Of a stretch of 64,000 bases of DNA, positions 53,852 through 61,302 are shown one piece after another (position 1 is the first letter of the stretch; each line of letters opens with the position of its first letter). This stretch comes from Bacteroidota bacterium (GTDB taxonomy: Bacteria > Bacteroidota > Bacteroidia > Cytophagales > Cyclobacteriaceae): NCBI GenBank assembly GCA_023428695.1, contig JAEYWY010000013.1, positions 53,576 through 117,575 of the forward strand, given 5' to 3'. A program made the translations under genes and the position numbers. A model generated the notes under the pieces. It had not been told where the DNA came from, did no database searches, and saw only the letters and a program-made list of their open reading frames with translations.

Positions 53852-54921
53852 TGTACGAAATTGTTTTGGCAGGCGCACTGCTTTTGCATCCACAGGCTGA
53901 AACCGATTCCCTCGGCACAGAAATGATCGACGGTAAGCTCTACGTGATTCACAAAGTGGATGAGAAAGAAACACTTTATGCAATCTCAAGAAGGTATGGA
54001 TCATCCGTTGAATCGATCCTCAAAAGCAATCCCGGGGCGTCGCCGAACCTTGAAATCGGTCAGATACTCAAAGTGCCTTATGACCGGAAAGTATCCGTAA
54101 AACCCGGACCTAACAACACGATTCATAAAGTCGCTGCCGGCGAAACGATGTATTCAATTTCCCGATCGTATGGCGTAACCGTTGACGAACTGCGAAAGTG
54201 GAACAATCTGCCGGATAACGCACTTGCTATTGGTCGGGAACTCATCGTTCGGAAAGGCCCGGCTGTCGTCGTAAAAACAGAGCAGGAGGTAAGCAAGCCA
54301 AACCGGGAAGAAACGGCACAACCAATTCCGGCTTCCGGCCTCCACACCGTCGCCTCAAAGGAAACGTTGTATTCCATTGCAAGGCAATACGGGCTGACGG
54401 TTAGCCAGATCAAATCCTGGAATTCGCTGGAGGAAGATGAACTCAAAGTGGGTCAGGTTATCGCAGTTTCTGCAAATGCAAAAATTCAACAGACCGAACC
54501 TGCCGTCGCGACCACAACGGCACCACAACAAACAAGTACAGCGACTGAACGCCAGCGCGAAGAACCTGTGGCCTCAACACCACGTCCCGTTGAGACCGCG
54601 CCAAAAACAAATACACAGACAATCCGTATTTCGGAGTCCGTAAAAAATAGTGATGAGATTGTCCAGAACGGACTGGCCGAATTGATTGAGGGAACCGAAG
54701 GAAACCGAAAATATCTCGCCATGCACAGGACTGCACCAATAGGTACGATCCTGAAAGTGAGGAATGAGATGAATAACCGGGAAGTCTTTGTTCGCGTAAT
54801 GGGTAAATTGCCGGACACCGGTGTCAATGACAAACTTATCATAAAGTTGTCGCGTTCTGCGTACGATCGCCTTGGTGCAATAGATCCTCGTTTCCGGGTT
54901 GAGGTTACGTATTATAAGTAG
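53848..54921 (+). CDS. Exported LysM-repeat protein with DPBB (RlpA-like) domain
   Basis: A 357-aa protein with a short hydrophobic N-terminus (MMYEIVLAGALLLHP). Three LysM peptidoglycan-binding repeats follow (about 32-75, 90-132, 165-210), recognised by KETLYAISRRYG, ETMYSISRSYG and ETLYSIARQYG. After a Thr/Pro/Gln-rich linker (210-260) comes a double-psi beta-barrel (about 275-357) like RlpA, with PIGTILKVRNEMN. It is predicted to act at the cell wall, possibly as a lytic transglycosylase or as a binding protein. It is coupled to the DUF4905 gene upstream and followed by a hairpin and an OmpA-type gene. Confidence 0.9.
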   Translation: MMYEIVLAGALLLHPQAETDSLGTEMIDGKLYVIHKVDEKETLYAISRRYGSSVESILKSNPGASPNLEIGQILKVPYDRKVSVKPGPNNTIHKVAAGETMYSISRSYGVTVDELRKWNNLPDNALAIGRELIVRKGPAVVVKTEQEVSKPNREETAQPIPASGLHTVASKETLYSIARQYGLTVSQIKSWNSLEEDELKVGQVIAVSANAKIQQTEPAVATTTAPQQTSTATERQREEPVASTPRPVETAPKTNTQTIRISESVKNSDEIVQNGLAELIEGTEGNRKYLAMHRTAPIGTILKVRNEMNNREVFVRVMGKLPDTGVNDKLIIKLSRSAYDRLGAIDPRFRVEVTYYK

Positions 54922-54940
54922 CAGATTCCTTGATCGCAAT

Positions 54941-54970
54941 AAAATAACTGCCCTGAAAAGCAGTTATTTT
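54941..54970 (+). terminator. Hairpin/terminator ending 3 bases before the ompA-type start
   Basis: AAAATAACTGC (54941-54951) and GCAGTTATTTT (54960-54970) form an 11-bp stem with an 8-base loop. The U-rich 3' arm runs into TTCT and the ATG at 54974. It can act as a terminator or attenuator and would also shield the ribosome site of the next gene. Confidence 0.75.
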
Positions 54971-54973
54971 TCT

Positions 54974-56071
54974 ATGCGGATTTTTTCGATACTGTTTCTG
55001 GTTGCGGGCGGCACCTTATCAACTGCACAGAATCTTGTACCCAATTCAGGTTTCGAGGATTATCCAAAGTGCCCGGGAAGTTTTTCAAGAACGAAGTCCG
55101 AGTTCAGGATGAACGGATGGTATTCGCCCAACGAAGGTACTCCCGACTCTTATAATACGTGTGCATCCGGCGAAGGTGGTGTACCCTACAACTGGGCCGG
55201 AGTATCTGAAGCGTATGAGGGAAAAGGCTATATCGGAATTTACCTTTGGCTCGGACGCCGTGAGTTTCGTGAGTACATTCAGTCGGCACTGTCTGCACCG
55301 TTGATTCGCGATACAACCTATGTCATTTCATTTCGCTACCGACTTTCTTCATACTCAATTTTTGTATGTGATCGCATTGGTCTGCATTTGTCGGATTCGG
55401 CACTTGCCGTGAGGAATGACGCGGCGTGGAATATAAGGCCCACGCTTTCTGTCGAGGCGGATTCGATACTTACGCTCAGCACAGGTTTATGGGAAACAGC
55501 TGAAATGCTCTACCGTGCAAAAGGCGGCGAGCGCTTCGTCACAATTGGGAATTTCTATGACGATGAACACACACGCACGTACAGGATCAAACATCGTTTG
55601 GACCAACAGGAGATGCTCAGCGACGCCGCGTATTACTATATCGACGACGTAGTTGTTCGAATGAAATATGATCCTGCGATTCCGATTTTGCCTATTGCTG
55701 CGTTCCGGCCGTATGAATTGCGTCTTGATGAACGCTACATTCTCGATAATATCCTTTTTGATTTTAATAGTTACAGACTTCTCTCACGTTCTTTCGATCA
55801 ACTCGACGAGCTTGTGCGAGTGATGCAGCGCAACCGCGACACGCACGTTGAGGTTTCCGGTCATACTGATGATGTTGGCAGCGACAACTACAACCAGCGA
55901 CTTTCAATGAGACGAGCAGAATCCGTCGCGGCCTATCTGATAAGTCGTGGAATATCCAGGGGCCGCATAATCACACGCGGCTTTGGAAAGACGATGCCGT
56001 TGGTTGAGGGCGAGACCGACGAAATTCGCGAGGCGAACCGGAGGGTGGAAATCCGTTTTTTCAGAGACTGA
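54974..56071 (+). CDS. OmpA-family protein with N-terminal jelly-roll domain
   Basis: A 365-aa exported protein from the ATG at 54974 (signal MRIFSILFLVAGGTLSTAQ); a longer frame to 54899 lacks a signal. Residues about 22-235 resemble the CBM-like/jelly-roll modules seen before OmpA domains in Bacteroidota (NLVPNSGFEDYPKCPGSF). Residues about 255-365 are an OmpA peptidoglycan-binding domain (SGHTDDVGSDNYNQRLS and ANRRVEIRF). It probably connects the outer membrane or a surface complex to peptidoglycan, matching its LysM-containing neighbour upstream. Confidence 0.88.
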   Translation: MRIFSILFLVAGGTLSTAQNLVPNSGFEDYPKCPGSFSRTKSEFRMNGWYSPNEGTPDSYNTCASGEGGVPYNWAGVSEAYEGKGYIGIYLWLGRREFREYIQSALSAPLIRDTTYVISFRYRLSSYSIFVCDRIGLHLSDSALAVRNDAAWNIRPTLSVEADSILTLSTGLWETAEMLYRAKGGERFVTIGNFYDDEHTRTYRIKHRLDQQEMLSDAAYYYIDDVVVRMKYDPAIPILPIAAFRPYELRLDERYILDNILFDFNSYRLLSRSFDQLDELVRVMQRNRDTHVEVSGHTDDVGSDNYNQRLSMRRAESVAAYLISRGISRGRIITRGFGKTMPLVEGETDEIREANRRVEIRFFRD

Positions 56072-56114
56072 TCTTGTTGGGGTCTGAAGAGAGCTTTCAG
56101 GTTTTCTGGTGATT

Positions 56115-56696
56115 CTAGTTTTCCTGAAATAGCGGCTTTTTCTCTGTGGTCAGATTTGACTCCACCAGCATTTTACCGTTGCGATCCAGGAAACGATTAA
56201 ACAACCTTGCCATGCTGTCGTATTGCAGGCGCAACTGAGTTACGCGCTGATCCGAAAGCAAAACCTCGTCAACAAGTTTTTGCATCGTAATATTGTATCC
56301 GTATTCTGCACGCGATTCTGCTGTCGTTACAAGTTCCAGGATCAGTGCACGCGTGGCGTAGTCGTATTCACGAACAACATCAGGATTGAACATTGACTTC
56401 GGTGTGTATCGCATGCGCGACAGCTGATCCAGCTGCTCATTGTAGGCCCGATATCTCCCGGAGTCCGCACCGGTTACAGCAAGCTCATGCAGCAGATTGC
56501 CCATGGCCTGGATCTTTTTGTTGTCGCTGGTGATCATGAGATTCCACTGTACGTGCAGTGTGTCCTGCATTCTTAAATAGTAATCCGTTACAGAGTCTGC
56601 TTTTGTAAACGATGCCGAAGGTTCCTGCTTCGGCGAGCACTGCATAAAGGCGGTTGTCAGTACGGCGAGTAGTGTCGTTGTGTAAATAATACGCAT
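56115..56696 (-). CDS. Hypothetical helical lipoprotein
   Basis: A 193-aa protein with a lipobox (Cys at 20 in AFMQCS), hence lipid-anchored. The remainder is helical, with repeated acidic/polar segments (DSVTDYYLRMQDTLHVQWN, TRALILELVTTAESRAEYG), somewhat like LemA-type helical bundles. No family is claimed. It converges with the ompA-type gene 43 bases away and lies 88 bases downstream of paaD; whether it shares the paa transcript is unclear. Confidence 0.7.
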   Translation of the reverse strand: MRIIYTTTLLAVLTTAFMQCSPKQEPSASFTKADSVTDYYLRMQDTLHVQWNLMITSDNKKIQAMGNLLHELAVTGADSGRYRAYNEQLDQLSRMRYTPKSMFNPDVVREYDYATRALILELVTTAESRAEYGYNITMQKLVDEVLLSDQRVTQLRLQYDSMARLFNRFLDRNGKMLVESNLTTEKKPLFQEN

Positions 56697-56784
56697 GCGT
56701 TCGTGTTCAGGCAGATAAACGACACAATTAAATAAAAGTTAACCGCATATTTACCGATTCCGCTCGAATGTAAGGTTTTTCACA

Positions 56785-57267
56785 CTATAGTGGCTTGAAT
56801 TGCTCGAATGACTCGCGGCAGTCGTTACAATAATGGATAGAGCGACATAACGTAGATCCAAATGCGCTCTTTAATTCGGTGTTTCGGCCGCTGCAACGAG
56901 GACATTCGACGTTTTCCAGGATATCCAGGTCGGTGATGAGAACACCCTGAGGTGGTGGAGCAAGCCCGTATCTTTTCAACGCTTTTCGCCCTTTTTCCGA
57001 GAGCAAATCACTCGTCCACGGCTCGCGAAAACTAACTTCTACAGACAAATCACGAACACCGTTTTCCCGAAGGACTGACTCAATATCCGAGCGCATGGTG
57101 TCCAGAGCAGGACATCCCACGAAAGTGGGCGTAATGACCACGCGGACTTCATCACCCGCAACGTCAACATGTTTTATGATGCCCAGATCAACCAGCGAAA
57201 GAACCGGTATTTCGGGGTCTTTTATCTTTTCAAGCAACTTGTAGATATCGTTTGAAGTGTACCGCAT
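56785..57267 (-). CDS. paaD: Phenylacetate degradation protein PaaD (Fe-S assembly-type)
   Basis: A 160-aa protein with an N-terminal DUF59/MIP18 domain (about 5-85, KIKDPEIPVLSLVDLGI and TPTFVGCPALDTM). A C-terminal four-Cys zinc- or iron-binding module is CPRC..CRSIHYCNDC, at about 122-150. PaaD is required for the phenylacetyl-CoA epoxidase, probably as a maturation factor for its metal or cluster parts. It is last in the run, two bases after the DinB-like gene. Confidence 0.92.
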   Translation of the reverse strand: MRYTSNDIYKLLEKIKDPEIPVLSLVDLGIIKHVDVAGDEVRVVITPTFVGCPALDTMRSDIESVLRENGVRDLSVEVSFREPWTSDLLSEKGRKALKRYGLAPPPQGVLITDLDILENVECPRCSGRNTELKSAFGSTLCRSIHYCNDCRESFEQFKPL

Positions 57268-57269
57268 GC

Positions 57270-57749
57270 CTATGGATAGGTGATATCGAACGCGTTTTCA
57301 AAGATCTGATTCAAGTGATGTTTCAGATGTTTCACATAATCAATTGCAAGCCATTCGATGCTGTGGAGTTCGAGTCCGACCTTGCCCGTGTTGCAAACCC
57401 TGGCGAGGTTTTCTTCAGGCATATTCTCGAGTACGCGACAGATCGCCTCGTTCATGTTTACCCACATCGAAATGATTACGGATCCCTTCATGGAGTGGTA
57501 GTCAATCGCCTTCACCCAGAATTCCTGATCATACACTATCCGTGCTGAAGGATCGTCGTACTGCCCACAAACAAATCGCCTGTAGTTGTTGTGCGCGGAA
57601 TCAACCAGGTGGCCGAGAACTTCTTTGCGGCTCCACTTCACCGGACTGCGTCTAAAGGCAAGACCGTCCTCGCCAAGATCGGAGAGTCGGGCTTCAAATT
57701 CATAAATGATACTCCGAAGTTCGTCAGTCATTTCTTGTATCGCTGTCAT
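57270..57749 (-). CDS. DinB-like protein embedded in the paa operon
   Basis: A 159-aa helical protein of the DinB/DinB_2 superfamily. Its likely metal-site His residues are in HLVDSAHNNYRRF near residue 47 and HLKHHLNQIF near the C-terminus. DinB-like proteins often use mycothiol, bacillithiol or other thiols, and may be metal-dependent transferases; their exact activity is often unknown. Here it lies three bases after paaC and two before paaD on the same strand, so it is translationally linked and possibly part of the phenylacetate pathway, for example in dealing with a reactive epoxide. That is speculation from position. Confidence 0.85.
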   Translation of the reverse strand: MTAIQEMTDELRSIIYEFEARLSDLGEDGLAFRRSPVKWSRKEVLGHLVDSAHNNYRRFVCGQYDDPSARIVYDQEFWVKAIDYHSMKGSVIISMWVNMNEAICRVLENMPEENLARVCNTGKVGLELHSIEWLAIDYVKHLKHHLNQIFENAFDITYP

Positions 57750-57752
57750 AGT

Positions 57753-58514
57753 TTACCATTCAGCAGTGGGGTCGATTCGAAATACTTCGCCCATTTCATC
57801 AAGCAGGGGCTGCAGGTATTCCGAATGTTTACCGGTTCGTCCGCCGTTAACCGGTTCGATTTTTTCAGGGTTGGGCATTGTCAGCTTAGTCTCACTCAGT
57901 ACACCCGCAATCTTTTCAATCCACGCTGCCCGAAGCACTTCCTCTCCGCGAAATATACCTGCGGAAATGATTTCATTTTCCATGGGCGTTTTCTCAAACA
58001 TTCCAAGCGCATATGGAAGCGCATAATTCAACGCTTTTTGCAGTCTTGAAATGCTTTCCTCATTGGCGTTTCCGAGTTTCCGGACCCACGTCGTTGCGTG
58101 AAGGGTATGGTAGCGCAGTTCGCCGCTGATTTTTCGCGCGAGGTTGGCGAGTTCTTCAACGGAAGATTGCTGCAAAAGTTCGAAACGCAAGGCTTCGGCG
58201 TAATCGTAAAGGAAATGTCTTATCAAACTGAAGTCATATTCGCCGTTAGGAAGCTCCACAAGCTGACAGTTATGGAACTGATCAGCGGATCGTGTAAAGG
58301 CTGTTGCATCCGGCTCAGGTTCGCCCAATGCATGCAGGAGCTGATACAGCGCGTGGCTGTGACCAATCTTGTCCTGTGCCATGCTTGAAAACGCAATATC
58401 CTCCTCAAGCAAAGGTCCAAATCCGGTCCACTCAGAATTACGATGACCGAGTATCAGCTGATCATCTGCGATCTTGTACAGGAATTCCTTCAGGGCTGCG
58501 CGTGCATTCACCAT
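57753..58514 (-). CDS. paaC: Phenylacetyl-CoA epoxidase structural subunit PaaC
   Basis: A 253-aa ferritin-like subunit of the multicomponent monooxygenase that epoxidises phenylacetyl-CoA. Family landmarks are DDQLILGHRNSEWTGFGPLL near the N-terminus and later LRYHTLHATTWVRKLGN. PaaC resembles PaaA but does not carry the active di-iron centre in characterised systems. Length is normal. It is 3 bases downstream of paaB. Confidence 0.94.
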   Translation of the reverse strand: MVNARAALKEFLYKIADDQLILGHRNSEWTGFGPLLEEDIAFSSMAQDKIGHSHALYQLLHALGEPEPDATAFTRSADQFHNCQLVELPNGEYDFSLIRHFLYDYAEALRFELLQQSSVEELANLARKISGELRYHTLHATTWVRKLGNANEESISRLQKALNYALPYALGMFEKTPMENEIISAGIFRGEEVLRAAWIEKIAGVLSETKLTMPNPEKIEPVNGGRTGKHSEYLQPLLDEMGEVFRIDPTAEW

Positions 58515-58517
58515 GGT

Positions 58518-59123
58518 TTATCGTTTTTCAAGAAAGTCTTTCAGTTTGTCGCCGGCTTTATATGCAATGGCATCGCGGAATTTCTTATCCGGAAGTGTAT
58601 CCCAGAATGTTTTTTCCTCCGGTGTCGTAAAGCGAATATCACCCTGTCGTACAGCCCAGAGGTTATAGACGACTGCGTTTGGACGGAGCGTGTTGTGCGC
58701 CTGCCTCAAAGCATCGTCGGGACTACCCGCGTTTACCGTGCCTGCATGTATGTGCTGTTTGCCACGTTTCAGCAAGTGGAATATCTCGTATGGTTCGTTC
58801 CCGGTTTCAATAGGCGTGGCGCTGCCAAGAGTGTCGTAAACGGATTGGTTGCCTTCTGTCATCGCTGAAACGAAAATGGTTCGGGTATCGGCGACAAACA
58901 GGCTGGTACATGTAAACCTCCGCGTGAAAGTTTCCTTCGCCAGGACAAAAGCCAGTTCGAGATCCGGAGCGTGCACGGCGCCTTCATGCTGAAATGGTTT
59001 GCCTTCGCGGGGTTGCACAAACACCTCGAAAGTGCCAAATTGATCAAGGGGGGCCTTGGCACGCATGGGCGGTGCCTCGATGGGGAATGGTAGTCGGTTT
59101 ACGCGGGGATCGAGGGACTTCAC
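58518..59123 (-). CDS. paaB: PaaB with two tandem PaaB domains
   Basis: A 201-aa protein roughly twice the length of E. coli PaaB (95 aa). Two PaaB-type domains are visible, about 27-88 (FGTFEVFVQPREGKPFQHEG) and about 111-168 (YEIFHLLKRGKQHIHAG), the second more divergent. PaaB bridges the PaaAC catalytic units in the epoxidase. The duplication could replace a PaaB dimer with a single chain. The remaining 33 residues (ending DKLKDFLEKR) are helical. It is followed by paaC after 3 bases but separated from paaA by an opposing small gene. Confidence 0.9.
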   Translation of the reverse strand: MKSLDPRVNRLPFPIEAPPMRAKAPLDQFGTFEVFVQPREGKPFQHEGAVHAPDLELAFVLAKETFTRRFTCTSLFVADTRTIFVSAMTEGNQSVYDTLGSATPIETGNEPYEIFHLLKRGKQHIHAGTVNAGSPDDALRQAHNTLRPNAVVYNLWAVRQGDIRFTTPEEKTFWDTLPDKKFRDAIAYKAGDKLKDFLEKR

Positions 59124-59221
59124 AAATTTTATTGAGGTTTTTTGACTGGTATTTCTTTTTATCCGTTAATATAATTCCCGATAATTTTCGACACTCTTGA
59201 AAATCTAAGCGTCGCTAACAT

Positions 59222-59464
59222 ATGGTTAAGTATCTCGACTTTTTGTTTTTGCTTGATTTGCTTTCGCGGTACTACCCAAAGTATCATTCGAACGAATTGT
59301 TGATGCTTGCCGACGATGTGGTCAAATGGCTCCACAATGAATTACCCGAAGACAGCAGCGCATTAATCCACTTGAAGAGTTTGTTCAATTCACCCGCTGA
59401 TGCGCTGAACGCAATCTGGAAAGAACTGCTGCTGATTGCAGGTCCTTTTACCCGTTTGAACTAA
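59222..59464 (+). CDS. Small protein encoded opposite the paa genes
   Basis: An 80-aa ORF on the plus strand, between the minus-strand paaA and paaB genes. It begins MVKYLDFLFLLDLLSRYYPK, is rich in Leu and Asp/Glu, helical in character, and ends just before the paaA stop codon region (its TAA is 59462-59464 and paaA ends at 59465). Codon use looks like coding sequence. No family is recognised. Because it opposes paaA and diverges from paaB (98 bases), it forces paaB to have its own promoter or antisense overlap. Confidence 0.55.
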   Translation: MVKYLDFLFLLDLLSRYYPKYHSNELLMLADDVVKWLHNELPEDSSALIHLKSLFNSPADALNAIWKELLLIAGPFTRLN

Positions 59465-60466
59465 TCAGGCGAGTGGCGCCACGTACCTGAGACCCGGCGC
59501 CTTCAATGCTTCCCGTACCCATCTGCCTCGTTCTTCCGCGATCCGTCGCACCGCGAGCCGCTCCTTATTACAGGGACCATCTCCATTGATCACACGTTTA
59601 AATTCCTCCCAGTCGGGCTCGGTGTATTCCCATTTGCCGGTCTCTTCGTTTTTGCGAAGTGCCGGATCAGGTATGGTGAATCCCAACTCCCGGATCTTTG
59701 GCACATACATGTCGAGGAACTGGTTCCTCATTTCATCGTTGGTCGCCATCTTAACTTTCCAGCGCATTAAAATTTCCGTGTGCGCTGAAATCTTGTCGGA
59801 TGGTCCGAAGAAATGCATCATCGGTGGCCACCACCGATTGATTGCATCCTGGAACATTTGCCTTTGCACTGGTGTACCCGTTGCGAGGTAGATGACGCAG
59901 TGGTGACCGAACTTTAAATGAAAGGATTCTTCTGCGCAGATTCGTTCAAGGGCGCGGCAGTATGGCCCGTAGCTGCCCTTTGCGTTCGCGAGCTGGTTGA
60001 CAATCGCACCCGCATCGACCAGCCAGGATATGAAACACGAGTCCGCCCACGTAAACGCGGGGTAGTTGAAGATGTTCGAATACTTCGATTTTCCGTTGAT
60101 GAGATCTTCGATCATTTGCTCCCGTGTTTTACCCAGCGTTTCTGCAGCGCTGTAGAGCAATTGGGCATGACCGACCTCGTCCTGAACTTTTGCCATCAGA
60201 GCAAGCTTTCGCCTGAATCCGGGTGCTCTTGTAATCCACGTGCCCTCGGGAAGCGCGCCAATAATTTCGCTGTGAGCATGCTGTTCGATCATCCGGATCA
60301 GCTGACGCCGATACAATGCCGGCATCCAGTCGCCCGGCTCAATCTTTTCGCCCCGGGCGATTCGTGCGTCGAACGCAGCAAGCTTTACCGGATCTTCCGA
60401 TTCCAGTTCCGAAGTCTTTATGGATTCAAAAATATTTCCCCCTCCGTACATAGCTAATTGTACCAA
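59465..60466 (-). CDS. paaA: Phenylacetyl-CoA epoxidase catalytic subunit PaaA
   Basis: A 333-aa di-iron ferritin-like oxygenase subunit that inserts oxygen into the phenylacetyl-CoA ring to give the 1,2-epoxide. Di-iron ligand motifs are visible as E97-x-x-H100 in QDEVGH and E180-x-x-H183 in EESFH, with a first Glu in the IRMIEQHAHSE region and another Glu on the helix between. The usual start region KIEPGDWMPALYRR is present. The first residues may instead begin at the ATG for MYGGGN. It is preceded by the TetR gene and candidate operators. Confidence 0.95.
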   Translation of the reverse strand: MVQLAMYGGGNIFESIKTSELESEDPVKLAAFDARIARGEKIEPGDWMPALYRRQLIRMIEQHAHSEIIGALPEGTWITRAPGFRRKLALMAKVQDEVGHAQLLYSAAETLGKTREQMIEDLINGKSKYSNIFNYPAFTWADSCFISWLVDAGAIVNQLANAKGSYGPYCRALERICAEESFHLKFGHHCVIYLATGTPVQRQMFQDAINRWWPPMMHFFGPSDKISAHTEILMRWKVKMATNDEMRNQFLDMYVPKIRELGFTIPDPALRKNEETGKWEYTEPDWEEFKRVINGDGPCNKERLAVRRIAEERGRWVREALKAPGLRYVAPLA

Positions 60467-60523
60467 AGCCGGTGCAAACCAGGCTCATTCAAATCGCTAG
60501 TTACGATTTTAAAACGTTTGCAC

Positions 60524-60544
60524 CAAACGATTGTTAGGCAATCC
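60524..60544. promoter_or_regulatory. Candidate TetR/PaaR operator upstream of paaA
   Basis: CAAACGATTGTTAG (60524-60537) is a near-palindrome (AACG paired with TGTT) resembling, as I recall, the CNAACGNNCGTTNG motif of Thermus PaaR with one mismatch. It overlaps ATTGTTAGGCAATCC (60530-60544), which shares ATTGTTA and CAATCC with the site upstream of the TetR gene. It lies about 60 bases before paaA. Confidence 0.4.
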
Positions 60545-60546
60545 GA

Positions 60547-61137
60547 TTAAACTTTTTTGAGGCCGTTGACCAGCATGTCAGCCAGCTGGTAGCCCAGCTG
60601 TTGGGGGTCGATTGCGGAGCCTGGATCGTACCACATCGGCATCCAGTTAAGAGACGAAAACAGGGTCATTACCGCCAGCTTGGTATCAATAGTGTTTTTG
60701 AATTCCCCGGACTTCACACCTTGTTCGATTATGCTCTTAAAACGATTGATATAATTGATACGCAACAGCAGGAAGTCGCGAAGGTACGGCTGGCTGAGGT
60801 GACGGTGCTCATTCATGAAGACCGCGGAAGCGGTAAGGTCTTTGGCCATCACCTGAATGTGGCCGATGATACCTTTCTTGAGTTTTTCGCTCGCGCTTAC
60901 ATCCTGACTTTCGACTTCCTCCAGTGACTTACGGAATTCTGCGGCCATGTCAAAACAGAGACTTCTCAGGATTTCTTCCTTGGACTTAATGTGCGAATAC
61001 AGACTTGCGGCCTCAATGCCAAGCAATTGAGCGAGGTCACGCATCGAAGCGGCGGCGTATCCTTTTTCCTTGAAGAGTTCCGCTGCCTTCCGGATTACCT
61101 GTTCCTTGCGCGATAAATTTGAAATGCCTTCTGCCAT
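60547..61137 (-). CDS. TetR-family regulator of the paa genes (PaaR-like)
   Basis: A 196-aa TetR-type repressor. The start is taken at the ATG at 61137 (MAEGISNLSRKEQ), as a frame reaching 61191 would add 18 residues with an odd hydrophobic start. The N-terminal helix-turn-helix is YAAASMRDLAQLLGIEAASL with recognition helix ASLYSHIKSKEEIL. The C-terminal ligand domain is unspecific in sequence. In several phyla TetR-type PaaR repressors respond to phenylacetyl-CoA and control paa genes. It is the first gene on the minus strand before paaA (80 bases apart), which together with the shared upstream motifs suggests this role. Confidence 0.85.
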   Translation of the reverse strand: MAEGISNLSRKEQVIRKAAELFKEKGYAAASMRDLAQLLGIEAASLYSHIKSKEEILRSLCFDMAAEFRKSLEEVESQDVSASEKLKKGIIGHIQVMAKDLTASAVFMNEHRHLSQPYLRDFLLLRINYINRFKSIIEQGVKSGEFKNTIDTKLAVMTLFSSLNWMPMWYDPGSAIDPQQLGYQLADMLVNGLKKV

Positions 61138-61159
61138 AATCTGCAATGTAGCTAAGATA

Positions 61160-61172
61160 ATTGTTACAATCC
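61160..61172. promoter_or_regulatory. Candidate autoregulatory TetR operator
   Basis: ATTGTTACAAT is an 11-base palindrome followed by CC. Compared with ATTGTTAGGCAATCC before paaA it differs only by the central GG. It lies 23 bases upstream of the TetR gene start, where a repressor would block its own promoter. Confidence 0.4.
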
Positions 61173-61243
61173 ACCTAAAAGTAGCATTCAAAATGGAGTA
61201 GAAAAAGAGTGAACGTAAAATCCTTCACTTGTTCCGATAAAGC

Positions 61244-61274
61244 AAAGAAAAAGCTCCGGTAATGGCCGGAGCTT
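61244..61274 (-). terminator. Rho-independent terminator for the membrane-barrel gene
   Basis: AAGCTCCGG (61251-61259) and CCGGAGCTT (61266-61274) form a perfect 9-bp stem. Read on the minus strand it is followed by TTTCTTTG. It closes the gene group that runs leftward from 63710. Confidence 0.88.
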
Positions 61275-61302
61275 CCATGCGTTAGTTTGTCAGATGCAAT
61301 TT

